Positions 21,496 through 35,454 of a stretch of 64,000 nt of DNA are shown here, piece by piece (positions within the stretch are counted from its first letter, which is position 1; each line of letters begins with the position of its first letter). The translations under genes were made by a program, and so were the position numbers. This stretch comes from Hydra vulgaris (taxonomy: Eukaryota > Cnidaria > Hydrozoa > Anthoathecata > Hydridae), in assembly GCF_038396675.1 (NCBI RefSeq), contig NC_088921.1, forward strand, positions 25,253,501 through 25,317,500. The letters run 5' to 3'. The notes below the pieces were generated by a model. The model was not told the origin of the DNA and ran no database searches. It saw only the letters and a program-made list of their open reading frames with translations.

Positions 21496-22500
21496 TAATA
21501 TAACAAAATAAGCTAACCTAAATCCTGTACACAACGATTTATTTTTTATTTGGATTGGTTGTCATATAGCTTAGTGCACAAAGAAAAAGATTTTAAATTT
21601 TTAAACTATGCAGCAGAATACAATCCCATTTCACAGAAATTTTTACAGTTATTATCACATTTTGTTTAGAAAAAAATTATTGTTATTTATAGGTTTTGAT
21701 GAGGAAAAAAATCGTACTTAAAAATTTCCTTTTAAAAAGCAAAACTCATTTTACTCATCAACGTCATTCGTGAAAAGTTCTCATTAAAACACTAACGTGA
21801 AGTGGATTGCTTGTCGCATAAATGCTGATGTCAAATATGTCAGTGTGTTCTACAAAAATAGTGTTCAATGTACTTAAGCAACAAAACAGTAATAAATTCA
21901 TGATGATCATGATGAAGGACAAGCTGCCAAATTAAAAAGTTAGATAAGTTCTTAAACGAAGATTCTAGTGGCTCTTTCTTTTCCTTCACAGAAAACTCCG
22001 TTTCACTTTCAATATAAGGTTTGGCCTCGTAATTTATGCAAAATGTAACTTATTAATACCACCTAATTCCATATTTCGGCACAACCTTTTATCTTCTAAA
22101 AATTAAACATTTTACATTATCATTTTTCTGGCCTAATATCATTTTTATTTGTAAATATAAATGGCAAACAGTTGAAAAGATATTTCAGAAAATTTGCACT
22201 CTCAACAGGAAAATAAACTTTAATCACTGAATTATTTTAACCAAATTAAAACTTACTAAAATTTTTATTATGTAGTTCGGATTCAAACATGCCGGAAAAT
22301 GTGACAATCAACATTATAATATGCAACGACCAACCAATTATTTGGTTGTTAATATTTTGTTTCTTATTAAATTGAATCCAAGTGTGGATTTGATTAAATT
22401 AAAAATAAAATGCCTAAAATGTAAAAGGGTAACAACCAGCACAGCTCTCTTTTACACTTAATAAATTTTAAAATCGAAATTATTTGTAAAAAGTATTCAA

Positions 22501-22531
<31 letters not shown>

Positions 22532-22553
22532 TCAATATCAATTTGTATTGAAT
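21496..22553. other. AT-rich sequence with no recognised gene
   Basis: Holds a short TA run at 22508-22532. It is the downstream flank of the SLC26 relic exon 3, so it may include that gene's 3' untranslated region. Confidence 0.4.
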
Positions 22554-23738
22554 TTATACATATTTGCTTAATAAATAACAGTCAATCTTATTGTTTGAAA
22601 TATATTCTACGTTTGTGCTACTCGCTGCATCCAAGTTGTCGGTATTCAACTCTAAATCATCGTCCTCAGTTAATCCAGTTTTCAGATACTTTGTAGTTTT
22701 AGTTTCAATAAACGGTTTATCATTTGCGATCAACATAACTGTGTGTGCTAAAGAGTCCTTTGTTATTGTCAAATCTTCTCCCGCATTAATTAAACCGGCC
22801 TTTAAAAATTTTCTTTGAACAGAAATGCAAGAAAAGTTTATGAAACATAGTAAAATGTTCTTTTTTGAAAATTCGCTTTTCAAAAATTCAAAGTTTTTAA
22901 GTATTTTAAAATCAACTCGAACCATGACAGACATATCTAAAAACACAGTTTTAATCCAAGTACAGTTATTAACTTCAGAATAAATTGTTTTATTCACTGC
23001 TTCTACACCAGGATAGGTCAAGTTTTCTAACAATAGTATTTTGATATATTTCTCAGCTTCTACCTTTTCAAGTAAATATTTTGGACGCGCTTCACGGGAA
23101 AGAAGTACTAAGATTGCGATACCTGTTCCTACAATGACGCCATACTCTAGTTTGTAAAAACTTGTGCAAAACACAGCAAAAAATGGCAATAAATCCCATT
23201 CATGCAAGCTCCAAATATGTTTTGCTATACTCATTTCAATCATAGTGACAACTGCCATCACCATCATAGCTCCTAAAGCTGCTGATGGAATATTACATAA
23301 AGCTGAAGTCATGAACTCAAAAGCTATCAACGCAATCAGTCCTGAAATTGCACCTAATTAAACAAAATATCTTAAATAAATAAAAGTCAACTTTTCATGA
23401 GTTTTGTTGATGATGATATTTTATTAAATAAGATTAAGTAACATACCTGCTAAAGGAGTTTGAGCACCACTCATAGAATTTAGAGCAGAACGCGAAAAGC
23501 CACCACCTACAATCCAACCTCCATAGAAAGAAGCAATTATGTTGCACATTCCGATTGCAATTCACTCTTGCAGCGCGTTTACTTTATAATTGAATTTTTT
23601 AGCAAATGCTTTTGTTATAGACATTTGTTCAATAAACATCACTATGGGTAATATAATAAGAGAAGCACCAAAGCCTTCTATTAGTTGACCAGTTGTTTTA
23701 ACGGTAACATTTCCATTTTTGTATGGTTGAAATGGACT
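22554..23738 (-). pseudogene. SLC26/SulP transporter relic, exons 2 and 3 (STAS domain)
   Basis: Two exons match the intact gene at 58088-60290 in length and splice sites. Exon 2 (23738-23447, 292 bp) has an acceptor CAG and donor GTATGT. Exon 3 (23353-22554) is open and encodes the last membrane helices plus the STAS domain, with 'LEYGVIVGTGIAILVLLSREA' and 'TVFLDMSVMVRVDF'. Exon 2 carries an in-frame TGA where the intact copy has Leu (after KFNYKVNALQE), which truncates the protein before the STAS domain. The C-terminal tail differs from the intact copy. No exon 1 lies just upstream; the matching exon 1 sequence is 29 kb away at 52822-53410. Confidence 0.85.
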
Positions 23739-24685
<947 letters not shown>

Positions 24686-25006
24686 CAGGCATAATCCGGA
24701 AATCATTTCGTACTCGTACGTCAAAAACAAACAAGAAACACACGACCCCGTAAACACGACCGCATCCGTCAACTTGAAACAACTAATAATCAAACTGCAA
24801 CAGAACCTAAAGTAATCTGCAACACACTAAACAAATATTTCAATCAGTTTTCGAAATCGAGCCGCTAGGGCCTGTTCCAACATTCAACCCTCATTTCACA
24901 AACATAAACCAACCAACTACACTCGCATTACGAATCCGTCAAAGAAAATTTTTCGGAACTGAACAAAACCAAATCAATGGGCATCGACGGCATTCACCCA
25001 CGCGCA

Positions 25007-25882
25007 CAGTGGGACAAAGTCAAGTTTTTTGTTCCAAAATTATTTTCGTAGATTTTTTTTTATTAGAATAGCTATATATATATATATAAAATATATAAAT
25101 AAAGTAATAAATATGTAATTATATAATATAAAAAAAAAATATTAAAAAAATTTAAATTTTGGTGAAAAATACGAAATATATTTAATGGACAAGACAACTT
25201 TTAGCAAACGTTAAAAATATTACTTTTCAATGCATGTATTTGTCATAAAATAACTTTTTTAGATTTATATTTACAGAACTTATACTTTATAACATTAAGG
25301 AAAGGTTTTGTAGGTATTCTTTGTGTACAAAACATCTTTTTTACATGTTCAGTATTTCTCATCATTAACCGAAGACCAATCTTTTGTTATAACTTTTTTT
25401 ATTGCAAAAAGTAGCAAAATATTTATGATGCATGGCTATTTACAAACATTTAGCATGAGATTTACATAGTCAAATGTTTGGAGGATATTGGAGGATAGTT
25501 TATCTGATACCTAATAGTAAAGGTTAGTAGCAAAAAAAATATCGAAAACTGTCTGTTTTCGATGCATAAAAACTAATGATTACACTTACGTTAAATTGTT
25601 TTTAAAAGTCTAAGCGAAAAAACCATTGTTAATTAAAATAATATATTTTAAAATTAAAGTCAATAAAGTTAATTTAAAACAATAGTAGCGTAAGAAAGTT
25701 GATAAATAAAAAATGCAAAATAGCGTTTTGGAACACGTGTCAAATTAACGTGTAAATAACTTAAATTTAATGTTTTTAACTAGAAATTTCCTCTAAAGAA
25801 CATGTCTTCACCATTATAACAAATTTTTACCGTGCAATGCCGACATTGATTTTTTGGTATTTTGGCACACTCTGTCCCTCTG
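25007..25882. mobile_element. Non-autonomous hAT-like element inside the LINE relic
   Basis: Ends CAGTGGGACAAAG and its inverse CTCTGTCCCTCTG form short imperfect inverted repeats of the hAT type (CAGNG). LINE coding sequence is interrupted at 'HPR' and resumes after the right end with 'gtcctgaaata' (VLK), which supports insertion. An 8 bp target duplication is not clearly preserved (acgcgca against actcgtc). Confidence 0.55.
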
Positions 25883-25899
25883 TGACTCGTCCTGAAATA

Positions 25900-26161
25900 C
25901 CGGTTTTTGCATCCATTTAAAACAACCATGACATTCATTTAAAACATCGCGACAATCAATAAAAACAATCACGATTTTCAATTAAAACATTTAACGCATG
26001 CGCAATCTCAACATTCTATATTATACAAAAAAAAAAAGGTTTTATTTATAAATTTTTTAAATTTGTTTTTTATTAATATTACATTGATTTATTTTAATTT
26101 CATGGAATTTATTTTAAATTTAAATGGAAACCATGTTTGTTTTAAATGGATGGAAAACCCG
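25900..26161. mobile_element. MITE copy A ('ccggtttttgcatccattta' family)
   Basis: About 262 bp with inverted ends CCGGTTTTTGCATCCATTTA and its imperfect inverse. It shares an internal part 'acgcatgcgcaatctcaaca' with copies B and C. Confidence 0.7.
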
Positions 26162-26190
26162 CCAATGCGTTCATGCATGATACATATTTA

Positions 26191-26475
26191 CCGGTTTTTG
26201 CATCCATTTAAATCAACCATGACATTCATTTAAAACATCGCGACAATCATTTAAAAAATCGTGATTTTCAATTTAAACACTCGTGATTTTCATTTAAAAC
26301 TTTAACGCATGCGCAACCTCAACATTCTATATTAGTTTAAAAAATGACTTTATTTATATATTTACTTATTTAAATTTATTTATTATTAATATTACATTAA
26401 TTTATTTTAATTTCTTGGAATTTATTTTTAATTTAAATGAATGCCATGTTTGTTTTAAATGTATGCAAAACCCGG
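26191..26475. mobile_element. MITE copy B, same family
   Basis: About 285 bp with inverted ends CCGGTTTTTGCATCCATTTA and TGTATGCAAAACCCGG. It is followed by 'tacatattttttatacacat', which also follows copy C at 62289, so the flank is part of the repeated unit or of an older host repeat. Confidence 0.75.
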
Positions 26476-26611
26476 TACATATTTTTTATACACATACTGT
26501 ATTGGAAAAACAACCACGACGTTCAATTAAAACATGGATGATAATAATTAAAACAACCATGATTTCCTACTAAAACATTTAGCGCGTGTGCATATTAGAT
26601 TTTTATTAAAA

Positions 26612-26788
26612 CATGCAGCAAAATTCTGTTTTCCAAAATACGCAAAAATTTGTTTTGAGAAATTTGTCTTTGATCAAAGAAAAATTCAATCTAAATCTTC
26701 ATGCAGCGAAATTCTGTTTCCCAAAACATGCGAGATCTTATTGTAAATCTAGTCGTTGATCAAAGAAAAACTTAATCTGAAGCTTTAT
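26612..26788 (+). repeat. Tandem duplication, two diverged copies of about 88 bp
   Basis: 'catgcagcaaaattctgttt' starts at 26612 and its variant 'catgcagcgaaattctgttt' at 26700. Both run on through 'gttgatcaaagaaaaa' or 'tttgatcaaagaaaaa'. Confidence 0.7.
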
Positions 26789-27466
26789 CGTCAACAGGAG
26801 CTAATCGAAACACAGTACAATCAATTTTAAGAATGTACGATCGATATCATATTCACAGACTTTGCTGAAGCATTCGACAAAGTTCTGTACCGTCGTCTGC
26901 TGCATAAGCTGAAATCTTACGGTGTCTTACAACTTGCACAAATGGATCATAGCCTGGCTAACCGACTGCCTACAGCGCGTAACCATCGGTAACAACAAAT
27001 CCGATTGGAAAACAATCTTTAGCGGTGTGGCACAAGGATCTGTTCTTAGACCACTTATATTCTTACCTACATTAACGATTTGTCAGACAAAATACAACAC
27101 CACTTTAAAATGTATTCAGATAACTGTAAAATAATCGGAGTTATTGAATCGAACTATGATATCATAACTCCAAGCCGACATCAAAGAAGCAGTGAAGTTG
27201 GTCGCACATATGGCTTATGTCAATTAATGTTGATAAGTGCAAAGTCATGCACACTGAGTGCAGCAACAACAAAAAATTGACTGCAAATTATACAACAACT
27301 TGGTTGGCCAACTGCACCAGCTACTATGCACATCATCTAAACAAGACCTAGGCGTTTTTATGACTAACAATCTAAATGTTAGAAAAAAAGTCTGCGCGGC
27401 ATCATCAGCTGGCAAACGAAAGCTTGGCAAGCTCAAAAAGGTTTTTTGAGGTCTAAGTTTTGTCAT

Positions 27467-28049
27467 AATGCAAAAATTTCGATTAAAAATTTAAAAAATT
27501 TTCTGTTCCCAGGCTCCAATCATTGCAATTTTTTGCAAAGCATTTTTATTTAAAATAAGTGTAAACATATAAATGTTTGAAGTTCATGTCTGGAAGTTAG
27601 CCGTCTCCAAGACCAAAAAAATGCTGGATCCGCCCCTGGAAGAAGTTATGTATAGATAAATAAATAAGAAGTAATGTATATGTGAACAAATAAAAAGTTG
27701 TGTATATGTTACATATACATAACTATTTATTTATTTACATATACATTACTTCTTATTTATTTGCATATAATATGTAAATATAATGCAATTATATGTACTT
27801 TGCAATTATATGTACATTTGCAACATTGCAATTGTATGTATATGCAATTATGTGTACTTAAATTAATAAGAAGTATATGTAAAAATGTATAAGTAAATAA
27901 ATTTTATTATCTTATCAATTTAATTAAAATAAGGTGAAACCTTATAAATAGTATGCGCTTACCTTTTTTTTTTCTTTTTTTTTGGTTTTGAACACTTTGA
28001 TCTAGAGTTTTGTAACTCATTTACCGCTTAAAAAAAGTTAAACTACCGA
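27467..28049. other. AT-rich spacer with an inverted repeat
   Basis: 'aataaataagaagtaatgta' at about 27659 is the inverse of the segment at about 27737-27760, giving arms of roughly 25 bp. A few 'gcaattatatgtac' repeats follow at 27780-27860. Confidence 0.55.
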
Positions 28050-28510
28050 ACTAAACTAAAGAGCGTAGATAATGAAGATAGAAACAGGCGAAATAACTTA
28101 CGAATCGATGGGGTAGTTGAAACAAACGAAGAAAAAGATTGGGATATAACAAAAGAAAAGATCAAGAAACTTTTTAACGTACAACTTGGAATAGAGAAAG
28201 ATATTAAAATTGAACGAGCCCATCGAGTGGGACTCGTTAAAGTAGAACGAGCTCGAACAATTGTTCTAAAGCTTCGTGATTAGAAGATAAAAAAGTAATC
28301 TTAGAAAAAGCAATGAAATTAAAAGGGAGCAATATCTTTATAAATGAAGATTATAGTTTTACAACTCGAAAAATACGAAAACAACTTTTTGAGCTTCATC
28401 GACAAAATGGTCATTACGCTAAAGTCGTGTACAATAAACTTATTCAATAAGTTATTGTTCGTGAATTTAAAGAAAACATCCACAAAGTAATTGTTAATTT
28501 GAAGAAATGA
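28050..28510 (+). pseudogene. LINE ORF1 (transposase_22/L1-ORF1p-like RNA-binding region), broken
   Basis: Reads 'RRNNLRIDGVVE', 'VQLGIEKDIKIERAHRVG', 'ARTIVLKLRD', a stop, then 'LEKAMKLKGSNIFINEDYS' and 'RKIRKQLFELHRQNGHYAKV'. This is the RRM plus C-terminal arrangement of L1-type ORF1 proteins, also present in the LINE at 45552. It belongs to the LINE whose ORF2 follows at about 28860. The coiled-coil N terminus is missing. Confidence 0.65.
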
Positions 28511-28859
28511 AATGAAGACCACAGCGCAGCTAGTTGTTCGACGCGCAGAAATGAGGAAGATTTTTTTTAAAGTTTTAATTTAATTCATTGTTTTTATCTA
28601 TGGATATATTTTTTGATCTTTTTTTGTTAAAAATAGCTACGCATTTTGAAATTTAAAATCTTTTGAGGGTGACTTCTTAAATAACCTGTCTGAAAAAAAA
28701 TATATATTTTTCCAGAAACCCATATGAACTTAATTGACACACCCTATATTGATCCTTTTGATTTTAAAATAATAAACGATCATTGTTCTTTTTCATTGTT
28801 CTTTTACATTGTTCTTTTTCAGTTTTGCATATAAACATTAGAAGCAGCAAAATTTTGAG

Positions 28860-31600
28860 AAACTAAAAGATTTTTAAATATTATAAATTACACGTTCGAC
28901 GTCATAGCTCTTTCAGAAACTTGGCATGATTTTGAAAATTCTCTTGAATTAAATTCTACTTTTAATTTGCCATTTAATAAATTTATTAGTCAAACAAGAG
29001 GAAGTGGAAAAAAAGGTGGCGGGTTAGGGCTTTATATCTTAAAAAATCATGATTTTAAAGTAAAAAACATACTATGCTTCTCAAACGATAATTATGAAAG
29101 CCTTTTCATTGTTATTATATATAAAAAATTTCGAAATATTTTAACTGGATGCGTTTATCGTCCACCAAGTGGTAAAATCAAATCATTTGAAACTTTTATT
29201 AAAAATACAACTGAAAAAATAAAGAAATTAAAACTTTACACGTTATTGGAGACATGACCCTTGAAGCTCTAACTTATTCAAAGTTTCCGAAAAAAAAATC
29301 CTTTTTTGATATGCTTCTTAAATTTAATGTCTTGTCAGCAATTAATAAGCCAACACGAGTGCCAAAAACCTCGGCAACGGCAGTAGACAATATTTTAATT
29401 AATAATTACCTGGAAATGGAATTTAAAACCGGGATACTTATGACTGATAATAGCGATCACTTTCCGATATTTATAAAAGTAAGAGATTTAAAAACCATGT
29501 CTGATTGTGAACCAAAAGTTATAAATTTGAAAAAAGGCAATCTCAAAACAAGTAATGCTAATGAATTATCAATTAGACTGAAACAAGAAACGTGGTCCAA
29601 CGTATATAAATGTCACACTAACGAAGAATACAATAATTTTTTAGATATATTCCTAGATTGCTTTAATGAAACATGTCCTCAAGAGAAGATACAAATTAAG
29701 ACAAAAGCAGTTGCTAATCCGTGAATTGATAAATCACTGATAAAATGCTCAAAAAAGAAGCAAAAACTATATAGTAAATTTAAAAAAAATAAAAACACTG
29801 AAAATGAGATAAATTACAAAATCTATAAATATTTTCACCAAAATCATATCAAAAAGGCTAAAAATAAATACTACAGTAATCAAATCATTAAATGCAAATC
29901 TGATAATACGAAAACGTGGTCCATCATTAATGAGATAATGGGAAGGAAAAAAATAAATTCAACTTCTTTACCAAAAAGAATTAATATTAACAGCATTGAC
30001 ATATTCTGTAAAAAACAAATCTCGGAAGAATTTAACAAATATTTTATAAATATTGGTCCTAATCTTACTAATAAAATAAGTCCAACATCTCATTCATTTA
30101 AAAACTACCTAAAACCCGCAAATAGCACTATCATGTATGATAATGGAGTCAACTATAAAGAATTCGAAGAAGCCTTTTCCTCTTTAAATAAAAAGAAAAC
30201 ACCAGAGGTTGATGAAATAACTAGCGATTTAGTTATCTTCAATAAAATCAGTCTAAGAAGACTTCTGATCCATATACTTAAGCCCTCAATAACATCGGGG
30301 GTTTTCCCTGATGTACTTAAATTAGCAAAAGTAATTCCTATTTTTAAATGTAATGAACATTCATACATAACCAATTATAGATCTATATCAATACTTTCTG
30401 TATTTTGAACGTATAATTTATAATAGAATCTATAATCACTTAACTTACAACAAATTATTTTACCCAAACCAGTTTTGGATTTCAAAAAAACCTCTCAACA
30501 GAGCATGCAGTCATTGAATTAGTTAATCAAATAACTGATGGTTTTAAACAAAATAAATTTACTCTAGGAGTATTTATTGACTTATCAAAAGCTTTTGACA
30601 CAGTTGACCATTGCATACTACTAGATAAACTAAAGCACTATGGTATAATTAACAAAACTTACAATTGGATTAAAAGTTATCTTACCGATAGAAATCAATA
30701 TGTGTGTAATATACAATCTGGAGTTTTAAATGTTATATGTGGAGTCCCCCAAGGATCTATCCTTGGTCCACTCCTATTTTTAATTTATATAAATAATTTT
30801 TGCAATGCATCTTTAAAACTTAATTCAGTCATGTTTGCTGATAATACAAATCTATTTTTACTAACAATGATATCAAGAAATTATACTTAGATATGAATAT
30901 TAGACTAAATAAAGTAAATAACTTTTTTAGGGCTAACAAACTCTCACTTAACTCAGAGAAAACAAACTGTATATTATTCCATAAAAAAATACAAGAATAA
31001 AACCTTCCTTTTAAGTTGCCTGACCTTATCTTAAATGATAACTTAATTAAAAAACAAGCCAGTATTACATTACAGTATTAGGAGTTTTTGTTGATGAGAA
31101 TTTATCCTGGCTTCCTCAAATAAGATATATTCAATCTAAAATCACTAATATAATTGGTATGATATACCGAGTTCACTCATATATCAATAAACAAAGTCTC
31201 AAACTAATGTATATTGGACTAATTCATTGCTTCATCAGCTATGCAAACATAACATGGACGAGTACGCAACCATCAAAACTTAAAAAAATTTATAGTCTAC
31301 AAAAACATTCTATGAAAATGATGGACGATTTTGAAATAAATATCTATCAGCTTTTAATTTTTATGTATTGATTCAATAATAATCTCTCTACTGAAAACTT
31401 TAATAACAAGTTTGTAATAAACATAAATGAAAACTTTTATCTAAGAGCAAATATAAGTAACTTATATAAAGTGCCTCAAAACTTTAATAAATATGCTGAA
31501 TATAGCATTGCATATCGAGGACCAAATATATGGAATAGTTATCAAAAAGGATTCAAATGTATGGCAAAGTTATTAAGTTCATTTTAGTTTCTAATAAAAA
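28860..31600 (+). pseudogene. CR1/jockey-like LINE ORF2: endonuclease and reverse transcriptase, broken
   Basis: The endonuclease part has 'VIALSETWHDFENS', 'SGKKGGGLGLYI', 'LTGCVYRPPSG', 'TRVPKTSATAVDNIL' and 'TDNSDHFPIF', the expected catalytic and fold blocks of an APE-type endonuclease; a gap or frameshift removes the 'GDFN' block near 29250. The reverse transcriptase follows with 'KVIPIFKCNEHSYITNYRSIS', 'GVFIDLSKAFDTVDHCILL', 'GVPQGSILGPLLFLIYINNF' and 'MFADNTNLF', where the usual FADD is FADN, so one catalytic Asp is lost. The C-terminal 'WTSTQPSKLKKIYSLQKHS' is present. Frameshifts and stops at about 29724, 30400 and 30887 split it. Related to the LINE at 45552-49440. Confidence 0.8.
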
Positions 31601-31995
31601 AAAAATTTTTTAATTTGATAACCATTTGTGCTTAAAGGGATCATCAAGTAATTTTAATTATTTTAGTACTTATTTTATTTGATCTTTTTTTGATTTACTG
31701 ATTAGGGTTTTTAATTTAATATCTATATTCTATTGAAAATGTATAAAGGGGCTCTAGGAAAAGATTGCGATGACGTATTGTTATTTTCATCTTCTTTGAG
31801 CCCCTGTCTGTTTAACTCTTTATTTTATATAGATAATTATAAAAAAGAAAAGTTTATATTTGTTATCGTATATACAAAAACGGTGCTTGTTGACAAGATT
31901 TTACTGTCTTCTTTGTTCTACGGATATATTTTTTCTTTCTTGTATATATATACGTTGATTATTTATTGTTAAACAGCAAAATAAATGTAAAAAAA
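31601..31995 (+). other. Probable LINE 3' untranslated region with stem-loop
   Basis: 'aggggctctagg' at 31746 and 'tgagcccctg' at 31797 could pair as a stem, as in 3' regions recognised by CR1/jockey-type reverse transcriptases. A poly-A-like stretch near 31985-32000 may mark the end. Confidence 0.4.
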
Positions 31996-33050
31996 AACAA
32001 ACTTAAATACATCAAAGATTATCAAATATACTAACTATATAAAAGAAAAAACGCTAATATTGAAAATAAGCCTACTTTATTAAACGATCTGCCTTTATTT
32101 TTTTAGTTTAGACATGTAGTAAATAAGAAAAAAAATGACCAAAACATTAATTTTTTAAAGACAAACGTTTTGGTGTTTATGTTATTTAAATTTATTGGGT
32201 TTTTCATAAAAACATTTATATAAATTTCAAAAATTGGCAAAGGTTCTGCAAATGTACAAGTCATATGACTTCTACATTTGTATATTTTTTGAACGCCAAT
32301 TTTTTGTTCTCAAATTTTTGCTTGGAATGCAGTCAAAAGCAGCCACTTGTTTTCTTTTGTAACCAATGTTTTCTAATATACAATTGTTTTCTTATGTAAA
32401 AAATTATTTTAGATGTTTAGATATTTTTACAATAAAAAAATTTCTCAAGATATAGCACCAACATATATTATAACTTCTTAAGTATTGTGTACATAGATTA
32501 AAGCATAACGAGATTTAAATCTTATACTATTAAAACCTAACGCTTGCAGTGTTCTTATATCTTTAAATGACTACGTTATTTTAAAGGTATAAGTTCTTAT
32601 ATCTTTAAATAACTACGTTATTTATAGATATAAAAACTTTATTTTGACAATTTTAGCTCATTGCCAGGGTGTTACCCAGGAATGAAATTTATACAGCGTT
32701 ACCATAATATTGGGAGTTTAGGTTGCTGTCGGCTGGCGAGTGAAAAAAAAAAAAGGTCGTTCATTATAAAATTTCTAGTTTAACGATTATTTATAACCGT
32801 GTATGGCTGTAAATATAGAATTCTTTCCTATTCATTTACTTTTTATTATAAGTGTAAAATTTAAATTTCTACAACAGAACTTTTAGATTGGTTTAAATTG
32901 CTACTAACAAAAATTGTAAAAACACGGCTGGAATACAAAGAAATTACCGTGAATATTCCGTGAAAAAAAATACAAGCATTAAATATTCACCAATTGTCTG
33001 TAGTCTCAAAAAAAAATCAAAGTATGAAGTTTACGTTGCAAATTATCAAT
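31996..33050. other. AT-rich sequence with no recognised gene
   Basis: Includes a diverged tandem duplicate ('cttatatctttaaat(g/a)actacg' at about 32556 and 32597) and 'gccagggtgttacccagg' near 32663, which could be an hAT end for the relic to the right. No matching opposite end was found. Confidence 0.4.
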
Positions 33051-35290
33051 TTACAACGTAATTCTCATATTTTGATTTTTACGTTTTAACTTGTCGACAA
33101 AGTACTCTAACAAATTGTCGTCAAAACACTCCTTCATACCTTCTGTTACAATTATCACCAAGCTGTTTAATGTGCATTCGCTTAGCTGATTTCTAAGATG
33201 GTTTTTAACTATTTTTAATTTTGAAAAAAATCTTATAACGCAAGCTACACTCAATGGAAATATAATGAGTAACTTAGTTAAAAACATACAATTAGCATAA
33301 ACACTTATCAAAACAGGGTCATTATTAATCACTTTCCATAACTCTTGAGGCGTAAAAATTGTGTCTTGACTTAATTGAATTAATGACTACCTCTTCATCT
33401 TTTTCTTTCGATATACGTATATCGAAACTGTATTCCCATTCTCGGCGTTTCGTAAAAAACATAATTTTGTAACTTTCAAAATCGGTTTTTGTCTCGGTTT
33501 TTGAGATATCTGGAACTTAAATGTGTAATGCTATAAATTTATTACAGCTTTTTGGTTTGCCATAGTGATTTATAAGTTGCTCTAAGCTTTCTTTACCATA
33601 ACTAGACAGTTGACTTAGAGTTTTAGGCAATCGTTTTGGGTCAAAAATCGAAAGCAATTGCCAAAATTGCGCGAAAGTGTTTTTTAATTACTTTTAAAAC
33701 TGTTAACAAAAGATCTAAAAATGTTTAACTCAAACTCACGTATGTCAAAGTTTTTTGTTTTTTTTAATCGGCTTGTGGCTGGTAACGAAAAAGTTATTTC
33801 ATCAGTCACTGATTTTATTTCAATAAAATTTTTTTATGTGAGATGCTTTCGTCGAGTACCCAAAATTAAATCATCTAAACTATGATTAGCTTGATTGACA
33901 TAAGTTGGAATGTCGCTGTGACTAATTCCTACTTGCGAACTTTGTAGTGCAAACACAAGTGGGCGAATTACTTCAAACACATCTAAGATCATTAATATTA
34001 TTGCGATGTTAGATTGTGAACTTACTTGCATAAATAGCCGGAGTGCTTCTGCTTCTTTTCGTTCGATATAGTATATTGACAAAGCATTGTCATTACAAAA
34101 ATTGTAATATAGGTTTATAACCTTTGAACATAACAAAACAAGCTCAATCGTGCTCAGTCCAATGAGTTACACTTGGAACTATGGTTTCTAGTTTTCCATA
34201 GATTTTGGAACATTCCTGCAGCAAATGCATGGCTAGAGTGCGATACTTAAAAAACTTCCATAGGTTAAGTAAAAAAAATATCTACCTCCATTATAGTAGG
34301 AAAGTCCTTCAAAATAAGTTTAAAGCATTACGCAAGTTTATGACTTGTACACCCAACGCAAATACACAGTTGCACAGCATCTTTAATGTAGGTTTTTAAA
34401 CCTTTTACACCGCAATTGACGCTTGTTGTGTCCATACAAGCAAAGCGAGCATTTTTAAATGAGATATTATTAGCTTTAAGAAAATTTTGAATAACATCAA
34501 AAACATTTAAAGCTTATAGACTAGAATCGGTGAGCTTACTTAAAGGAACTATCCCTATAAAATGTTCTTTAACGATGCCGTTGTGTTCAAAAGTGGCTTG
34601 TACAGTTAACTGTTCAATCGAAGCAATGTCAGAAGTTTCATCCAAATAATAAGAAAAACTCCCACCACTTCTAAGTGACTGGAGTAAAGGATTTTTGACA
34701 AAATCAAAGATAATGTTTATTTACTTAGCAATATATTTTGGAGACATGTATCTTGCATTTGCTGGGCCAGACAAAATGTGCGCCTTAACTTCCTTACAAT
34801 CACACGCAGCAATAAGTTCAATAATGTCTGAAAAATTATGAGTATGTACCCAGTTTTTCATGATTATCAAGTGCGTGACTCGAAAGAAGGTTTTAATAAC
34901 AAAGCGAGAGTTACTTGTTTTTAATGTTTCTTTTAAAAGGGTACTTTTACGCAGCATTTTCTAGATACTCGAGTTTTGCTTAGACATTTCATCAAAAACT
35001 TGTTTATTTTTTAAAGCTATAGTATGCCTATGCGTATTTAAGTGATCGTTAGCACGCTCCGAGGGGTGATCTGCAAATTTGCCAGGGTTTTCAATAAATG
35101 CAAGATTACTTTCACTTACTGCTGATGTAGGCTGAAGAGGACGTTTGCTTACAAAAGATGCAGACTGATGAAGACTTTTGCGTACTACTGATTTACATTG
35201 TTGACCATAGTTTTGCACACTTGTTTTTTCTTTGTGTTTCTCAAATAACCTTACAATATTTTTTGATTAAATTTTGTTATATTTCTTTTT
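33051..35290 (-). pseudogene. hAT transposase relic (ZNF862/KIAA1586-like)
   Basis: Minus-strand pieces follow the order of this hAT type. The N-terminal part is 'HPSERANDHLNTHRHTIALK' and 'VFDEMSKQNSS' (35218-34961). Then come 'FVIKTFFRVTHLIIMKNW' (34957-34721), a degraded catalytic region at about 34700-34390 with 'SFSYYLDETSDIASIEQLTV' and 'NARFACMDTTSVN', a middle part (34136-33834) and the C-terminal dimerisation block 'LSVACVIRFFSKLKIVKNHLRNQ' (33332-33051), where the usual C-E-R-S-F is CVIRF. Frameshifts and stops separate the pieces. It is a distinct subfamily from the hAT at 2-6 kb. Confidence 0.7.
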
Positions 35291-35454
35291 AAAGTAGTAT
35301 TTTCCATTATTTGAAGGCATTTTGATGTCGCTTTTATTTTATTGACTTGAATCTAAATTATTAATAGAATAGTGTGAAAACCAAATTAACTATATGGAAA
35401 GATCTGCATTGATTTATTTGTAAGTTTAAATTTCTTACAATCTTTTCATGTGGT
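35291..35454. other. Short AT-rich spacer
   Basis: No feature recognised between the hAT relic and the minisatellite. Confidence 0.3.

Larger units (their letters stand above)
24690..27466 (+). pseudogene. CR1/jockey-like LINE reverse transcriptase relic, split by later insertions
   Basis: The left part (24690-25001) encodes '[18 protein letters not shown]', '[10 protein letters not shown]' and 'KTKSMGIDGIHPRA', the region just before the reverse transcriptase fingers. The right part (about 26838-27466) has 'IIFTDFAEAFDKVLYRRLLHKLKSYG', 'HKWIIAWLTDCLQRV', 'FSGVAQGSVLRPL', the thumb-side block 'SHIWLMSINVDKCKVMHT' in a shifted frame, and 'AGKRKLGKLKKVF'. About 130 residues of the reverse transcriptase are missing between the parts, replaced by an hAT-like element and two MITE copies. 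The active-site block reads YSDN instead of FADD. It is closely related by motif to the minus-strand LINE at 49940-52025. Confidence 0.75.

Noticed and set aside
22591-22818. Plus-strand frame over the SLC26 relic
   Set aside because: It is the reverse of the STAS-domain exon. The same applies at 23164, 58215 and 59608.
30153-30374. Minus-strand 73-residue frame
   Set aside because: Reverse of the LINE ORF2 coding region.
32663-32690. hAT terminal repeat for the relic at 33-35 kb
   Set aside because: Starts like a hAT end (CAGGGTGTTACCC), but no inverse partner was found near 35.3-36.4 kb.
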